Positions 10,990 to 23,279 of a DNA stretch of 64,000 nt are shown piece after piece; position 1 is the stretch's first letter, and every line of letters begins with the position of its first letter. Position numbers and translations under genes: made by a program. The stretch covers positions 310,001 through 374,000 of the forward strand of contig JALRMH010000038.1 in the NCBI GenBank assembly GCA_026119935.1, in the 5' to 3' direction. The stretch is from Endothia cerciana. Taxonomy: Eukaryota > Ascomycota > Sordariomycetes > Diaporthales > Cryphonectriaceae. The notes under the pieces are model-generated. The model worked only from the letters and a program-made list of their open reading frames with translations, had not been told where the DNA came from and did not search any database.

Positions 10990-12260
10990 CGCAACGGGTG
11001 CTGGGCAGCGAGAGACCGGCTGTAGTTGCAGTGGGCGGGAGGAAGAACAAATGGTATTGGTCACGAGAATTCGTCGCGGCTCGAGCAGGTTGGGGTGAGG
11101 TTGGTCGAAGCTTCTGTCTGAGGCAGTCTACGCCTGCAGGGATTGGTGTGGCTGCACCACGCGGCAGGGACAGGGGTCTGAACGCATAGATTACCCTGGA
11201 CGACCCACCGACCCTCCTCCTCCTTCACTTCCCAGCGGTGGCGATGACTTCTTGTTTTCTTCTCCTGGCACTGTGCCTGACGGTGAGACTCCGGTCGTTG
11301 ACACTGTCATCCGTCTGGGCCATTCTGTGAGCTCGCGAATGGGCACGCGTCCTGCATTTGCTGTATGTAGGCTACGTACGCCCTCGACCTTGGCGCACCA
11401 CGGAGGCACTGCACCCAAGTCCCTCATGCACGATCGAGTGTCAGGTCGAGTATGGGCATCGTGGGTTATGCTGTGGGTAGAGGCACCTCTCAGTACAGGT
11501 TCTCACAAAGAGGAGAAGATAATGAAACCCGTGAGGAAAGGGAAGGATGCAGCGGAACGTACAATCCAGCGTTGAAGGACCATCACAACGTTGATAGTCC
11601 TAGAGGGCCTGGAATGGCGGTCCTACCTCGACAGCTTTGGGGAGCGTATATGGTGGCGATGCAAGAGTATGATCGGTCGGCGTGATCTGCATAGAGGACC
11701 ATTGGAGAAGCTTCATGATGCAACTATTCCTCGAGGTGGGTGCAGTCATCCCGTCTCCCGCGCCGTGAGCACGAGGTTAGCGACTCTAGGGCGTACATGG
11801 ATGTCTCGTCACGACAATAGGAAGAACGTGCAAAGCTCTGATGAATTCTGATGTGTATTCGACTCAAGATGGTCCTTAGTCCTTGGTCTGGCCATTTCGC
11901 CCCCTCATTACTATTATATATACAACGTGCTCTAGCCACACGCACGTGTCTTCTGAGTCTCAAACACCCCAGCCCCCCTCCTTATCCCAACCGAGCCAGA
12001 CAGCTAGCCAGTATTGCTGCTGCTGTCCCCGTGGTATCTCAAAAGCCAAATAAAAATAAAAATAAAGGGGGGGGGGGGGGAACAATGATGCCAGGACCAT
12101 CGTTAATGCTATATCTTTTCGTAAGGATCGTAAGAATGGTACATTGTGGCTCAAGCGGAGAAATCTTCGAACCGATAAAAATGAAAAAAGGAGTTGCCGC
12201 TGAGGCGGTACCGATGGATTGATGGTGATGGATACAGATTTTGCTGTGGCCTCAGGCTCT
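10990..12260. other. Intergenic region upstream of PET191 and downstream of the CFEM gene
   Basis: No gene supported. It contains a G14 homopolymer at 12067-12080, next to an AAATA-rich block, in the 3' flank of the CFEM gene. Confidence 0.5.
12067..12080. repeat. G14 homopolymer
   Basis: Fourteen consecutive G on the plus strand, preceded by AAATAAA-type sequence. Confidence 0.9.
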
Positions 12261-14645
12261 TTACAGAGCAGCGACGGCAGCCAGGACGGCGAGGACAGCG
12301 GCACCGGCACCGGCACCGGCACCGGCCTTGCTAGCACCAGCGGTCACGATCGGGCTGGAAGTGGCCGTGCTCGCTGTGACCGCAGTAGTTCCGCTAGCGG
12401 CACCAGAGACGACGCTGCCGCCGGTTGGGTAAGGTGCGGACGCTCCGGTGGCCCCGACGGCGCCGGCCGAGGAGACGGCAGTCACATAGGAAGAGACCGG
12501 AACCACGCCGACCTCGGTCGTGCTGGAGCCGACAGAGGTGGTGAGACCAATCTGCGGGACGGTGGCGCTGATGGAGGTCGTGATGGTAGTGCTGGAGCTC
12601 GCGATCGCGGAGCCAGCGCTGTCACTGCAGGGGACGACGGTGGTCGCGGTGATGACGATGGTCGTGGCGGACACGCTTGCGGGAATGGTGGCAGTAGTCG
12701 TCAGGTAGGAGGTCTGGGTAGCTCCGGTGACGACGGCAGGGTTTCCGGAGGCGTAGGCACCGCAGAGACCCTGGAAGTACTGGATAGCCTCGGCAACAGT
12801 CTCGTCAGAGTCTCCGTAGGCGTACATGCACTCATAGACGTTGTTGACGAAGGTAGAGTCGGGACAGTAGCAAGAAGTGTCCTGCAGGAGTCAAGAGTCA
12901 GTAATCTGCTAGCAGGCTTGTTTTATTTCTCAGTCCTGAGGAGGGAAGCACTTACGGAGTTGTCAACACATCCGACGATGTAGTTCCAGGTCGCGATACA
13001 GGCCGGGACGACGCTGGGGTAGGACAGGGTCGCCGTGGCAGAGGTAGCCGACGCCACGGTAGTGGCTGAAGTGACCTGGACGGGGGACGAGCCCGAGGTG
13101 GTCTGCTGCTCGGGGGAGGAAGACCCGGTGGAGCTAGAGGCAGCAGGAGAGGCAACAGGGGAAGTTCCGGCGGGAGAGGAACCCGTCTCGGTCTTGGTCA
13201 CGGCGTGCGAAGTCGTGTAGACAGAAGTCTGGGTCTCGGTCACGGGGCAGATAGTGGTGCTGATGGCGACGACGACCGTGGTGGTAGCAGTCTCACCAGA
13301 CTGGGCAGGGCAGTCAGTAACCGTGCTCGCGCAGGAGGTGATGGTTTGGTAGGAGGTCGAGTAGATGGTGCTGGTGCCGATGTAGCTGGTAACGTAGGTG
13401 CTGGAGGTCTCGTAGGTGGTCGACACCTCGGCGCTCGAAGATGCAACGACCACAGCGGACGAGGAGGAGGTGGCCACGACGACAGAAGGGCTGCTCGCCG
13501 AGCCAGCAGGGGAGGGCTGAGAGGCTGGGGAGTTGCCCGAGGTGGTCGTCGCGACCGAGGAAGAGGCCGTCTCGGCTGAGGAAGAGGCCGTCTCGGCTGA
13601 GGAAGAGGCCGTCTCGGCTGAGGAAGAGGCCGTCTCGGCTGAGGAAGAGGCCGTCTCGGCCGGAGAGGTCGGGGTCGGGCTGGCAGGAGTCTCCGTGATG
13701 GCGACTGTGGTAGCCTGGCTCGTTGACAACGTGGTAGCGGTGCCGCCGACCTTGCCAGTGTTTGAGTGGCCGCCCTCGGATGGGGAACCAGGGATGGAAG
13801 TGGTCTTCCCGCCATTCCCACCAGCAGGGGAGGTGGAGGTGGTGTGGCCGGCCTCGGTAGTCTTGGAGTAGGCGGTCGAGGTGGCCTTGGCAACGGAGGT
13901 CGAGGCCGAGCCGCAAGCGAAGGAGATGGTAGGGACCGAGATGGAGCATGTCGAGGAGGCGGTGGGGATGTTGCTTCCGGTCTGGCCGGTGGGGTAGACG
14001 ACGGTCACGTTCTTGGCACCAGCGCACTGCGAGTTCTTGACAGTGCTTCCCTCAGAAGAGCACGCGGCCCGCTGCTTGCAGCTTGAGCCGTCGGACATGG
14101 TGTACTGGAACTCGAGGTCGCAGGAGAACTCGGTGTAGATGCTGAAGCTGTCGACGGTGAAGGAGGAGATGTCCTCGGAGCCGGAGCCGGAAGACCCGGA
14201 GCCGAAAGAGCCCGAGCTGGAGGACCCGGAGCTGGTAGATCCTGAGCCGGAGGAGCTTGAGCATCCGAAACCGAAGGACGAAGAGGTGTCATGACCGCAA
14301 GAGCCACCGAGAGAGTTGGAGGACCGAGGAGCAAAGCGGCTCCGGAAAGCACGCTTTCCGAAACCACTGCCCCCGCTCATGCACTCGGCGTTCTGGAAGT
14401 ACAGGCCTCCATAAGAGCTGACAGCCGAGCCAGGGGTCAGGCTGCCGAACCCTGAGAAGCCGGATGACTGCTGGGAGCTGCACTGGTTGCTGCTGGTCCC
14501 GGTGCAGGAGTATCCGGTAACGTCGTTGAAGCTCTGCGAGGGGCGAGGTCAGTACCAGGGAGAACAGGATGGCGGGGAGGAACAACAAAAGACATACGCT
14601 GGCCGATGCAGTGGCCGCAAGGGCAAGGAGAGAGATGGACTTCAT
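12261..14645 (-). CDS. CFEM-like, Ser/Thr-rich GPI-anchored cell-wall protein
   Basis: Three-exon model of 748 residues: 14598-14645, 12956-14533, 12261-12881, with introns GTATGT-CAG and GTAAGT-CAG, all in phase. Exon 1 is exactly a signal peptide, MKSISLLALAATASAS. A Gly/Ser-rich segment and a Cys-bearing region (CDLEFQYTMSDGSSC, QCAGAKNVTVVYP) follow, then a long Ser/Thr stalk expected to be heavily O-mannosylated, with five SSSAETA repeats. A CFEM-like module sits late (about residues 525-590): VVPACIATWNYIVGC, then DTSCYCPDSTF, VYEC and LCGAY. It has six clear Cys rather than eight. A second Ser/Thr region leads to SKAGAGAGAGAA and a hydrophobic tail, a good GPI signal. Wall or plasma-membrane location is expected; CFEM proteins can bind heme or act in adhesion, but no such role is shown here. 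Confidence 0.85.
13559..13664. repeat. 21-bp coding tandem repeat, five copies
   Basis: Five near-identical 21-bp units, each encoding SSSAETA in the stalk of the CFEM-like wall protein. Copies are almost identical at the DNA level, suggesting recent expansion or homogenisation. Confidence 0.9.
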
Positions 14646-15023
14646 GGTGTTGTTGGTGATCTGGTAATTATTCCTGTTTCCGAAAAGCGATTGTCTTTGT
14701 TTGGTGTGTGTGTGTGGTATGGTAATCGATCCAACGAGCGAGTGTGGATATGGTAAAAATATGGCGTACTCTGTACTGTAACGAAGGAGACGAGGAGGCA
14801 AAGAAGCGAATGGTCTTGGCTCCAGATAGAAGGAAAGAGGTTTTAAGAAATAGGGCAGAGAGAAAGAAACAGGCTCTGTGAGTCCGGGATGGAGGATATA
14901 GGAGAGATGGAGATGATAGGAGAGGAGGGCATCATGAGACGGAGGACTGGCAGCCAACTATATACCAATGAACACAGGAGCAGGTCCAAGGAGGGTGTAG
15001 CATAGTAGCTGGTGTAGGACATT

Positions 15024-15037
15024 GGGGGGGGGGGGGG
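15024..15037. repeat. G14 homopolymer upstream of the CFEM gene
   Basis: Fourteen G on the plus strand, that is C14 on the coding strand, about 380 nt upstream of the CFEM gene start. Confidence 0.9.
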
Positions 15038-17051
15038 ACAAAGTCGAAAGGCAGGCCCATCGCCCGTTGAGCAGCCATCCAGGCCGGCGAACGTGGGTCG
15101 GGTGGTACCGGGGGGGTCCCCATGGCTGCATGTGGCACCCCTGGTCGTGTTTCCTCAGCATGTTTCTTTCTTGGGAGCCCTGTCATATCCACAGGAGGTG
15201 ACCTGTCGTGATCCAAGCTCAGACCGTAGCCCTGTTCGTGAGGGGGGTTGGGGGGGGGACCATGTACCGCCGGAGGAGCGTCCGTAGGTTGGTCATGGTT
15301 GAGCATCAAAAAAAGGAACAGGCTGGGCCGGTCTGCTGGCCGTCAGTGTCAGACGGCTCCTCGGTATAGCAGCGGCACGCAAGCACGCGCGCACGCATCG
15401 ATCTGATCTGGTTCGGATCCTGGGGGATGGAGACGGACGGGCACGAGAATAGCAGCAGCCGCAAGCCAAGTCGACAATCTTGGCAGCCCTGTGGTGCCAT
15501 AGTATATGTACTGTATGTAGCCTCCCGGCTCGCTCACGAGAACGGCCCAACCCCTCCCCTCCTCACAGGCGGTGGACGTTCTCGACCGATGGCCGTCCGA
15601 GGAGATGAAATGGGGTCCCTCCCTGGACCGCGAGGATCGTGTCCGTGGGCAGGAGTGGATGTCGACCACGGAGGGCGACAACCAGAAGGGGCATCGAAGT
15701 GGTGGTGCGTGGAGGGGTGTGTGGAGTCCCAATGCGCGCGGCTCTGGGTGATGGCCCTCAACTCGAAGGGGAATGGTTCCAGGTCTTGGCCTGAAGCCTG
15801 GAGTTCTGGAGTTGGGTAGTTCAGGGGCGGGCGGCTCGTGTCCGTCCATTCTGGGATGGGGGAGAGGCCAGGCACCCCCTGCGGCGGGCAGGGATGGGGT
15901 AGAGAGAGGAAGGGCGACAGGGGGCGGTCGAATCAGAATACTCCGGCCAGCCAGCTCACATGAGAACGTTGAATCCCAAGGTTCTCCCGCGCAGGGCCTT
16001 GTTCTTCCTCTGTCTTTTTTTTGGGGTTTTTTTTCCCTCTCTTCCCCTGTCCTAATCCCTCTCGTCCCATTCCTTTCCCTCTGGTCTCTGGCCCCGGCCG
16101 GGCCTGATCCCGATATTCCCTCTGGGCTCTATCGCTAACTGCTGACCTGCTACCATAGCAGTGCTGACGGAACCGCCAAGCATTACCGGATACCATAAAT
16201 ATACCCTCTCGTCAGTGCTTTGATTGTCCGGAGCAGGTACGGATGTACATAGTCTGTGGTACCGTAGTATTGTATGCGCCTTTTTTTTTTCGTGATTTTC
16301 CTTCTTCTTTTTCCTTTCTTTTTTTTTTCTTCTTCCTTCTTCCACCCTCGTCTGTTTGATATCCTGCAGGCTACCACCATAGTACTACCATCATAGTACT
16401 GCCATGTACGTAGCACACAGGCCTTGCCTGGCCTGCTGGCATCCGTGGTTGGCCCCACAGAAACACGAACCCGGGTCGGTTGTTCATCCCAAAACCTTAA
16501 CCCCAACCTTGAAAGTGAATCATCAAACGAGGGGCGTCGAGCCCGGGGCATCAACCTTTGATTGCAGGCCGGTTCGCGCAATGCAATGGTCGGGAGGGTC
16601 GGCCAACGGGAGGGCTCTGGGCCTGCCAGGTGGGGACGGGGCTGCCATGCGTGCCATGCGTGCCATGGCACCTCCAGTCCAGAGGGCCCCAGGGGCAGCG
16701 ACCTGAAACAGCCTTGGACCTGCTCAGCCACCAGGGGAAGAGGAAAGTTGGGGTCCCTCTCCTTCTCCTGCACCCTGTAACTCTGTAGTGTACGCAGCAG
16801 CGCGCTAATGCAGGTACCGAGGACGCCCGCCGATCAGCCAGTGCTACCAATCAATCCACCTTGGACCTCTCCTCAACTTTCGGCTCCGGCGGGGCCCTGG
16901 GCCCCGGGCCCCGGGCCACCCACCCCAACCTTGGTCCTCTTCAGAGGGCCCTGCGGTGTCCTCTGCCCCAGCTCTCTGTGGCCCGCTTGTTTCCGATCCA
17001 GCCAGGCGGGGCCCTCGCTGGGCCCCGCCGCCCCAGGGCCTCCGCCCTCTC

Positions 17052-17073
17052 TTTTTTTTTTTTTTTTTTTTTT
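17052..17073. repeat. T22 homopolymer
   Basis: Twenty-two consecutive T in the gene-free region, directly after a GC-rich block. Confidence 0.9.
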
Positions 17074-17859
17074 CTACAGAGAAGATAGACCAGTATGCTA
17101 TCTACTATCTAGTACCCAGGCCAGGATGGACGTCAGGGCCGCCGGATCCATCACGGCTCTGGCCCCCGGGCGAGAGAACCACCGTAGAAAAGCACTGGCC
17201 GTCGGGGGATTTCTCCTTTGGACATGCTCAACCCGATGCCCTTCTTGGCAACCATGCCCAATGCGATCTTGTTCGTCGAAGCGATCTTCTCTTTTCGACC
17301 TCCAAGGTCCACATCCAGCACCCCATCCCCCCGTCGACGTTTTGCCTACCCTCGTCGCTACCGGCCTCCCGAGGCTCGTATTCTCTCATGACGACTTTCC
17401 GAATCTCCCTCAGTTCAAGAGGGCCGGATACCACATGATCCTAATGTGACTGCGCAGGCCGCCAGACCTATACAGGACTCACCTCTCCTGGGTCCCTCGG
17501 GCACGTGCAGCCACGGACCAGAGATCACCACCAGATAGTCGCTTCGACGCGAGATAGCCGCGGAAATCACCAGCCCGGTCGGGACACTTTTACCCACAAC
17601 CGACCACCGCTGTCCGAGGCCTGCGCCCTTGTCGATCTCATGGCCTCCTCCGCCTCATGTTCTCGCCATGACGGCTCGGTGTGGTGGCAGCGCTCCTCAC
17701 CGAGTCGTTACCCATCCGGTGTGCAGCAGTCAAGGGGGTGCCCTGCTGTCTGTGTGTTTCATGTTTCCGCGGCACCACGCTACTAGTACTGCTATACTAC
17801 CATACGTAGTACGTGCATCTTCATCCGGTCTGCGGCCCCTGGCACCCCTGTGAGTGGCG

Positions 17860-17872
17860 CCCCCCCCCCCCC
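17860..17872. repeat. C13 homopolymer
   Basis: Thirteen C on the plus strand in gene-free DNA. Confidence 0.9.
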
Positions 17873-20374
17873 GCGATCGCCTGTCTGCAAGACGATACTG
17901 GTCGACGACGCATGAGGCTCCCAAAGACCCTTTGTGACGGCATGAAGTGGCAGTGTTCACTATCTGGTCATGCTGTCTGGGCCTCAGGAGGAAAGCGTCA
18001 CGGGTGGAGTTGACCTCATCTCCGGCTGATGTGGGCGGCCCCTCATATCGTGGGCTTCGGCTTCCTGGAGTGTCGCTTCGCGATCAGCCAAAGTCGGCAA
18101 GAATCGCAATTCGAAGAGGCAATAGTATCCTCCGTACCCCTTATGCCAAGAGACGTGCCTGTCCGGTTGGGGTTATCGGACGTGCTTGGGATGACGGTGC
18201 GTATGTAATAGAAACCCTCGCTGACCGTGGGCCCCCTTCGGCCTGGTTGAATAAGCAACTCAGCCCGAAACGTATCGTGGACCGATGACATCTGCTCTCT
18301 TCCCCGGTCGCCCGACCTCTGTCGGCTTGGCCAGCCCTCAGAACCTTGGAGTCTCCCGTACGGCTATCAGAGAAAATCCTCGGCGCCCCAGCGGCTCACA
18401 GGGTGAAGTGTCGAAATCACGTTCCCCGGCCTGCCATCTGGCCCAATCCAGCGGGCCTCATCTCCTTACTCAATTATTCTCCGACCGAGAGCCAGCAGGC
18501 CCGACCATTGATCAGACACGGTCCTACCGCCCAGCCAGCGTCAAGAGCCCGGGGTGATCGACACTGGGCCTCCGATCTCCCGTCCCGCACCCGCCAGCTT
18601 GGCGCCAGCTTGGCGCCAGCGCCTGTCACGCTGGTTGGCCATTTTCCTCTCGGACATCGAGACCAGCCGCTCTGACAGCCTCGCCTCGAGCTGCACAGTA
18701 GAGCCTCAAGCTACTGAACCTTATGGGCGTCCAAGCGTAGGGCTCCCGTTGCGCAATAGCAATTAAGCCGCTCATGCCCTCTGAGCCGGCTGGGCTGGGC
18801 GAGAAGGCTTGGAACCCGCCCCCAACGGTTGGGATCGACACCGGATCTGACAACCCCCTGGTGGCCTGACCGACATCCGAGATGTTGCTGCAGTATTACA
18901 GGGGATTTGGCCGAGCACTTGCATTGTACCGCACTGCGTCCTTCTGTATGTACGTATGTACTCCGTAGGCGCTGTCACGCCGCATCGCTATAGCATGACA
19001 TTTGGGCTAGGCACGACCAGGGTCGTGTCTCACCAGCCGTGAACATGAACGCCTCAAGGACTCCCAGCTATAGGCTCAGTGAAACATCATGCCGTTCGCT
19101 GGGCGTGTTGCTGGGAAAACATCCCGGGGAAGAAGGCTGCGCCTCGCAGACTCCGGTGTCATCAGAGGTGCACGTCGTTTAGTGGACCACACCATCACGT
19201 CAAGGCTGGGCACTATCACAAAGCCGACATTGCGCCAGGTCGAGGGCAGCTGCATGATCCTCTTTGAAGCCGGCCCCATCCCGTGACGGCACGAGGTTTT
19301 GAGGTCACACAATGTGTACCGTCCGCGCATGATCTGCGAAATCGATATGCCCGGTCCTAGAGGCTGCTCGTCCCACGACAGCCGACCTCCGAGTGCGAGC
19401 GAGGCTGAGATCTCGGCCTCGCTGCATCCCGTCATGCTTCCAAATGGTGAATACCAGGATCTTCCGCGTTCCTCCCGCGCATCTTCATTTTCCAGGGCTT
19501 CTCAGTACGGCAGCAGGAGGACCGGTTTCCCGAATATCATACGGGATGTCTGTGGACGGCTGATCATCTCTCGATATGCCCCGATGGTGCGTGAGTGGGA
19601 TACCACAAACAGAATCCTGTTCCAAATCGGGAGGGAGCCATCACACCGTGCTCACAGAGCGGCCTACATCGAGAGCTCATGATTAATTCCTTCGGTGCAG
19701 ATGGCGTTTTTCCTTGCCACATGCCATGCACGCGATGAACCTGGACCCCTGGCAAGCTCTTGAACTTCGTATCTGCAGGTGGTCCATAAGTAATAGGGAA
19801 AAGGACAGAATATTGTTCCTTTCGGTTCCTGTAGGGGGAATGGGCGATGTTTCGCAAAGGCGACGCTTATCCCGGAGCGGGGCCCCTGGCCAGTCCTGCC
19901 GTGTGCATGTAATTTTACGCTTGCATGAAGGACCTCAACCTGGGGGTGGCTATGTTCAAAAAAAGACTTCGTCGGCTAGGGGTCACTGCTGCACATATGG
20001 AAACACAAGTTCGGGCAAAGATTTTCAGATGTCGAAACCTCAAACCATGCAAGGCAGTCAATACGAGAATTTCGAGGTGGTGTGGCGTTTGGGACCGAGA
20101 AGGCTTCATCCCTCTCCAGGCCGCTCAGCTGATCTAGATTCCTAGAGTATGCCTCGCAGCAGCGAATACTCGCTAGTTGCGGTTCACGGCGCCGAGCCGC
20201 TGCTCTCTTCTCCGAAGCGTGCCAGATTGTGCCACATGCGGGCCGACTGACGGGCGGCCGCGCTCTAATTTCTAATAGCTGGGAGTCTTGGCCAGCTCCG
20301 GCCGACTGAGGGCTGGCGGGCCTGAAGATCCGGCCCCGTGAGATCTTGTCAGGCACTCGACACCCATGATAGCT

Positions 20375-22412
20375 TCAACTACCACCTTGCATCCTCCGTA
20401 GCCTGTCTTCCGCCGCACGTGCTCTCCTCTCCCGCTCGAGCTTCATCTTCTGCTCGGGCGTCAATCCACGCGCCTCCTCCTGCCTCCTCTCCTCTGCGCT
20501 CTTGTCGGCGCCAGTCCCCAGGACACTGCCGCCTTTTCTTCTCGCGGTGTTATTGACTTTGGGTCCCTCGTTCCTCAAGCGCTCCTCTTCGGCCTTCCTC
20601 CTCTCGGCTTCCTTTCGATCGGCGTCTCTCCGCTCACGCTCCTCCCGTTTCTCGGCCTCCTCCTTCTTCATGGGTGACGGCACCTTCGCCGCCTCCCAGT
20701 CCCATGCTTCCTCGCCCAGCTCGTGTCTTGCAACGCAAAAAGCGTCTCGAGTCCCGCGGTCACCTGCGAGCTCGAATGGAGTCTTGCCGTCCCTGTTCGA
20801 TATCGTGGGGTCGGCTCCCCCACGCAGCAGGAGGCCTGTGATAAGAGGTGCGGATTTCTGCGCAGCAGCGAGGTGAAGAGGTGTCGGTGCATGATGGTTC
20901 GCATCGGCAGGCTGGAAGGAGAAGGCTGGTGTGAGGCCGTTCGTCTTGAGGTAAGAAAGAAGCGCGGGCAGCTTTGAACGGCGGATGAGGGCTTGTACTT
21001 GTTGAGTGTGTAGAAGAGCCGTCTCTTCTTCCTCGGTGGGCTTCGGAGTCGCAGGCTTGGACGGCTTGCTTGCCGCCGCTTGCTGTATCGTAGTCGCTTC
21101 CGAGACGGCGTTCGGGTCAGCCGGCAGGATCTCCTTGACCTTGAGCCTGGTGAGCTCGATGAACGAGCGCATCAGCTCGTTCTGCGTCGCCCTCCTGGTG
21201 CTGAATGGAAACCCGCGCATCCGAGCATCATTAGCCCGCAGTACCTGTCCTTCGTACGGTCCGAACAACGTCCGACGATTCGTCATTCCTGTTGCCCTGA
21301 TGAACAGCAGATCTGACGTGTCCAAGAGACCTTTCCAGTCGCTCAGGAGCTGTCGGACATCGTCCACCAGTGCCTGCTCGTTGTATCGACGTATACTCGA
21401 ACCAGCAGAGTGTGCGTTGCCCTTGGCATTGTCGTTGGCTGATTGGGAACCGCCTTGTTTCCGCCGTGTCGTATACCTGTGGAAGGTCTTGTGGGCCAGG
21501 ACCGTGGCCTCGCGGTTCATGGGCCCAGGCCCATTCTTTGTCTGCCGGGGTGCGAGAGACACCACCATCGCGGCGAAGTGACCGCCTCCGATCATGCAGA
21601 GGAAGACATGGGGCCCCGTGTAGGCGATGGGAGGCAGAGATCCGTCCTTAGCCACCTTCGGGAAAGCGAGTGGGGGTAGTTGCCGCTTCTTAATCGCCTC
21701 TAGGATCTGGTCCTCTCCCACCAGCTCCTCGTCCGTGAAGAGCGCCCTATAGGTGCCAAAATAGTTGTTCTCCAGCAACACTGGCGAGCTGAACCACACC
21801 ATCGGCGGTTTGCCGGCCCCTCTCTTCTTGCCCCGGCTCCATTCTTCCTCGTTTTCCTGATCCCTTGTCTTGTCTGCCAGTGTTGCTTGCTTCTTTAAGA
21901 GTGCCGTCAGCGCCGACTCTCTCTTGTCGCCTTCCTCGTCATCATCTGAGTCCTCCGAATCGGACCCCGACAGACTCTCGTCGAGGTCGCCGATCAGCTT
22001 CTCGAACTCGGCCTCCGTGACTGGCTCCTGCCCCCGCAGTTTCTGCTTCAGATTATAGTGGTGTAGGTCTGACTTTTGATGACCCCGTTGGTCAAGTACT
22101 GTGGCAAACGTCAGGCCGCATAACGAGCAGGATTGCGCACCCACCGCGGCTGGTCCTTCGGATGCGGGCGTGGGCGATCGTTCGCTTGAGTTTGGAGATG
22201 GAGATGTCTCGAGAGCTCGCTGCTCCTGAGCCTCTGTGTCGGTTTTCAAGATGAGAGTTCTCAGCACCTCCTCCGGAAGGTCGTAGACTGCGCGAAGGAA
22301 AATGTGGTCAGCTATCTGCCCTGCCTGCCTGCGATACCTGCACCTTATGCAACGTACTATAAAGCGGGCGCCGGAGGATGTCCTCCTGTGACTTCTTAGC
22401 GATACCGTCCAT
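20375..22412 (-). CDS. VMS1: Vms1/ANKZF1-type peptidyl-tRNA cleaving factor
   Basis: Vms1 acts in ribosome-associated quality control, releasing stalled nascent chains from 60S subunits, and binds Cdc48. Model: exon 1 22358-22412 (MDGIAKKSQEDILRRPLY), 70-nt intron 22288-22357 (GTACGT to CAG), exon 2 20375-22287; 655 residues. The junction gives RPLYIYDLPEEVL, a typical family N-terminus. A C2H2 finger (CSLCGLTF to H) lies at about 71-98, then an acidic Ser-rich linker, and the VLRF1 domain from about 180 (VWFSSPVLLENN, GGGHFAAMVV, HKTFHRYTTRRKQGGSQS). The Gln of GGSQS, residue 300, corresponds to the catalytic Gln of yeast Vms1. Ankyrin-type repeats follow (TPLHLAA, GKTPFELA, about 484-535), then a charged coiled coil and a C-terminal VCP-interacting motif (RAAEDRLRRMQ). 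It appears intact. Confidence 0.93.
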
Positions 22413-23279
22413 ATCGTATTGCTGTCTAGAATGACGACAGTGTTGAGCGAGGCGAGTTAACCGTCCTCGCCCTCGGTTGAGCTATCAAAGTGGTTGTCAC
22501 CTGCTATGTCTAATGGCGATGATGAAATGCACTGTCGCAGCCTGAGAATAATGGCGGACCTTATCGATAGAGTTCACCTCCTAGAAGGTCTGGGTTAGGC
22601 ACGGGTTAGGGTAGGCCTGCCTCTTCGGTGGGGGGTGGGGGCTGGTGATCCTTCTGCCCTTCTACCCAAATATGACCAGCAAAACGAAATTGCATTTCCT
22701 ATCAGATTTTAAAATCTCACAGAGATTTCATATATATTTACATCACGAATTTAATTCTGGAAATCCTCAGCCATTATTACTTTGTGATATTGCTCAACCA
22801 TAATTCTATCCCTAGATGTTTTCGACTGTCTATATACGGAGGTACTTAAACAGACTGCTTGCAGCCTCGCTATACCGACTACTGACGGCTTCACTGAACT
22901 CTGAATTTCATTGTGCCCTAGGGTTTACCACTGCGACGACTAGTCAAAACCTCAGCGACGACTAGGCTGACAGCTTCACTGAACTTCATTGCGTCCCAAG
23001 GCTTATTACCACGACGACTACTCAGAGCCTCCACACCTAAACAGCAAGTAGGCATGCTTTCATGGAGAGAATACAAGGCAAAGGAGGAATTCTTTACGGC
23101 TGATCAGCTTTCAATCCTTGATTCTCATTCATAACGGTTTCATGGGTCAGAAATGGTGATGATTGTCCACGTAACAACGTGGCCATGTGCCATCCAGCCT
23201 GTGTAGTCTGAGATCCTCCGGTCCTTATGGTGGCCTCCCCTTGTGTGCCCTCCTGAGACGTAGCATCATCCCTGCCATC
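22413..23279. other. Intergenic, AT-rich with a degenerate duplication
   Basis: It covers the promoter of VMS1 and an AT-rich block around 22680-22850. A degenerate tandem duplication occupies 22882-23031. No gene seen. Confidence 0.5.
22882..23031. repeat. Imperfect tandem duplication of about 70 bp
   Basis: Copy 1 (22882-22954) and copy 2 (22967-23031) share CTGACRGCTTCACTGAACT, TTCATTG, a CCCWAGG block, TTACCA and CGACGACTA in the same order with small indels. Confidence 0.7.

Larger units (their letters stand above)
14646..20374. other. 5.7-kb gene-free region rich in simple repeats
   Basis: I could not support any gene. The first kilobase is the CFEM gene promoter. Open frames such as 16808-17449 (+) are GC-biased noise crossing a T22 run. 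The stretch holds homopolymers, a 9-bp tandem repeat near 16642-16669, very GC-rich palindromic sequence at about 16893-16917, and several copies of a short CCATAGTA-like motif. A minus-strand frame at 19076-19435 and others near 19.9 kb lack motifs. No tRNA or transposon ends were seen. Confidence 0.5.

Noticed and set aside
12219..13871. Long plus-strand frames (Gly/Asp/Arg or Glu/Val-rich)
   Set aside because: They are antisense shadows of the Ser/Thr-rich CFEM-like gene and mirror its repeats.
16808..17449. 213-codon plus-strand frame
   Set aside because: It crosses a T22 run (Phe repeat), has no motif, and overlaps GC palindromes.
22592..22612. TTAGGG telomere-like sequence
   Set aside because: Only one exact hexamer with a looser neighbour; far too few for a telomere or interstitial array.
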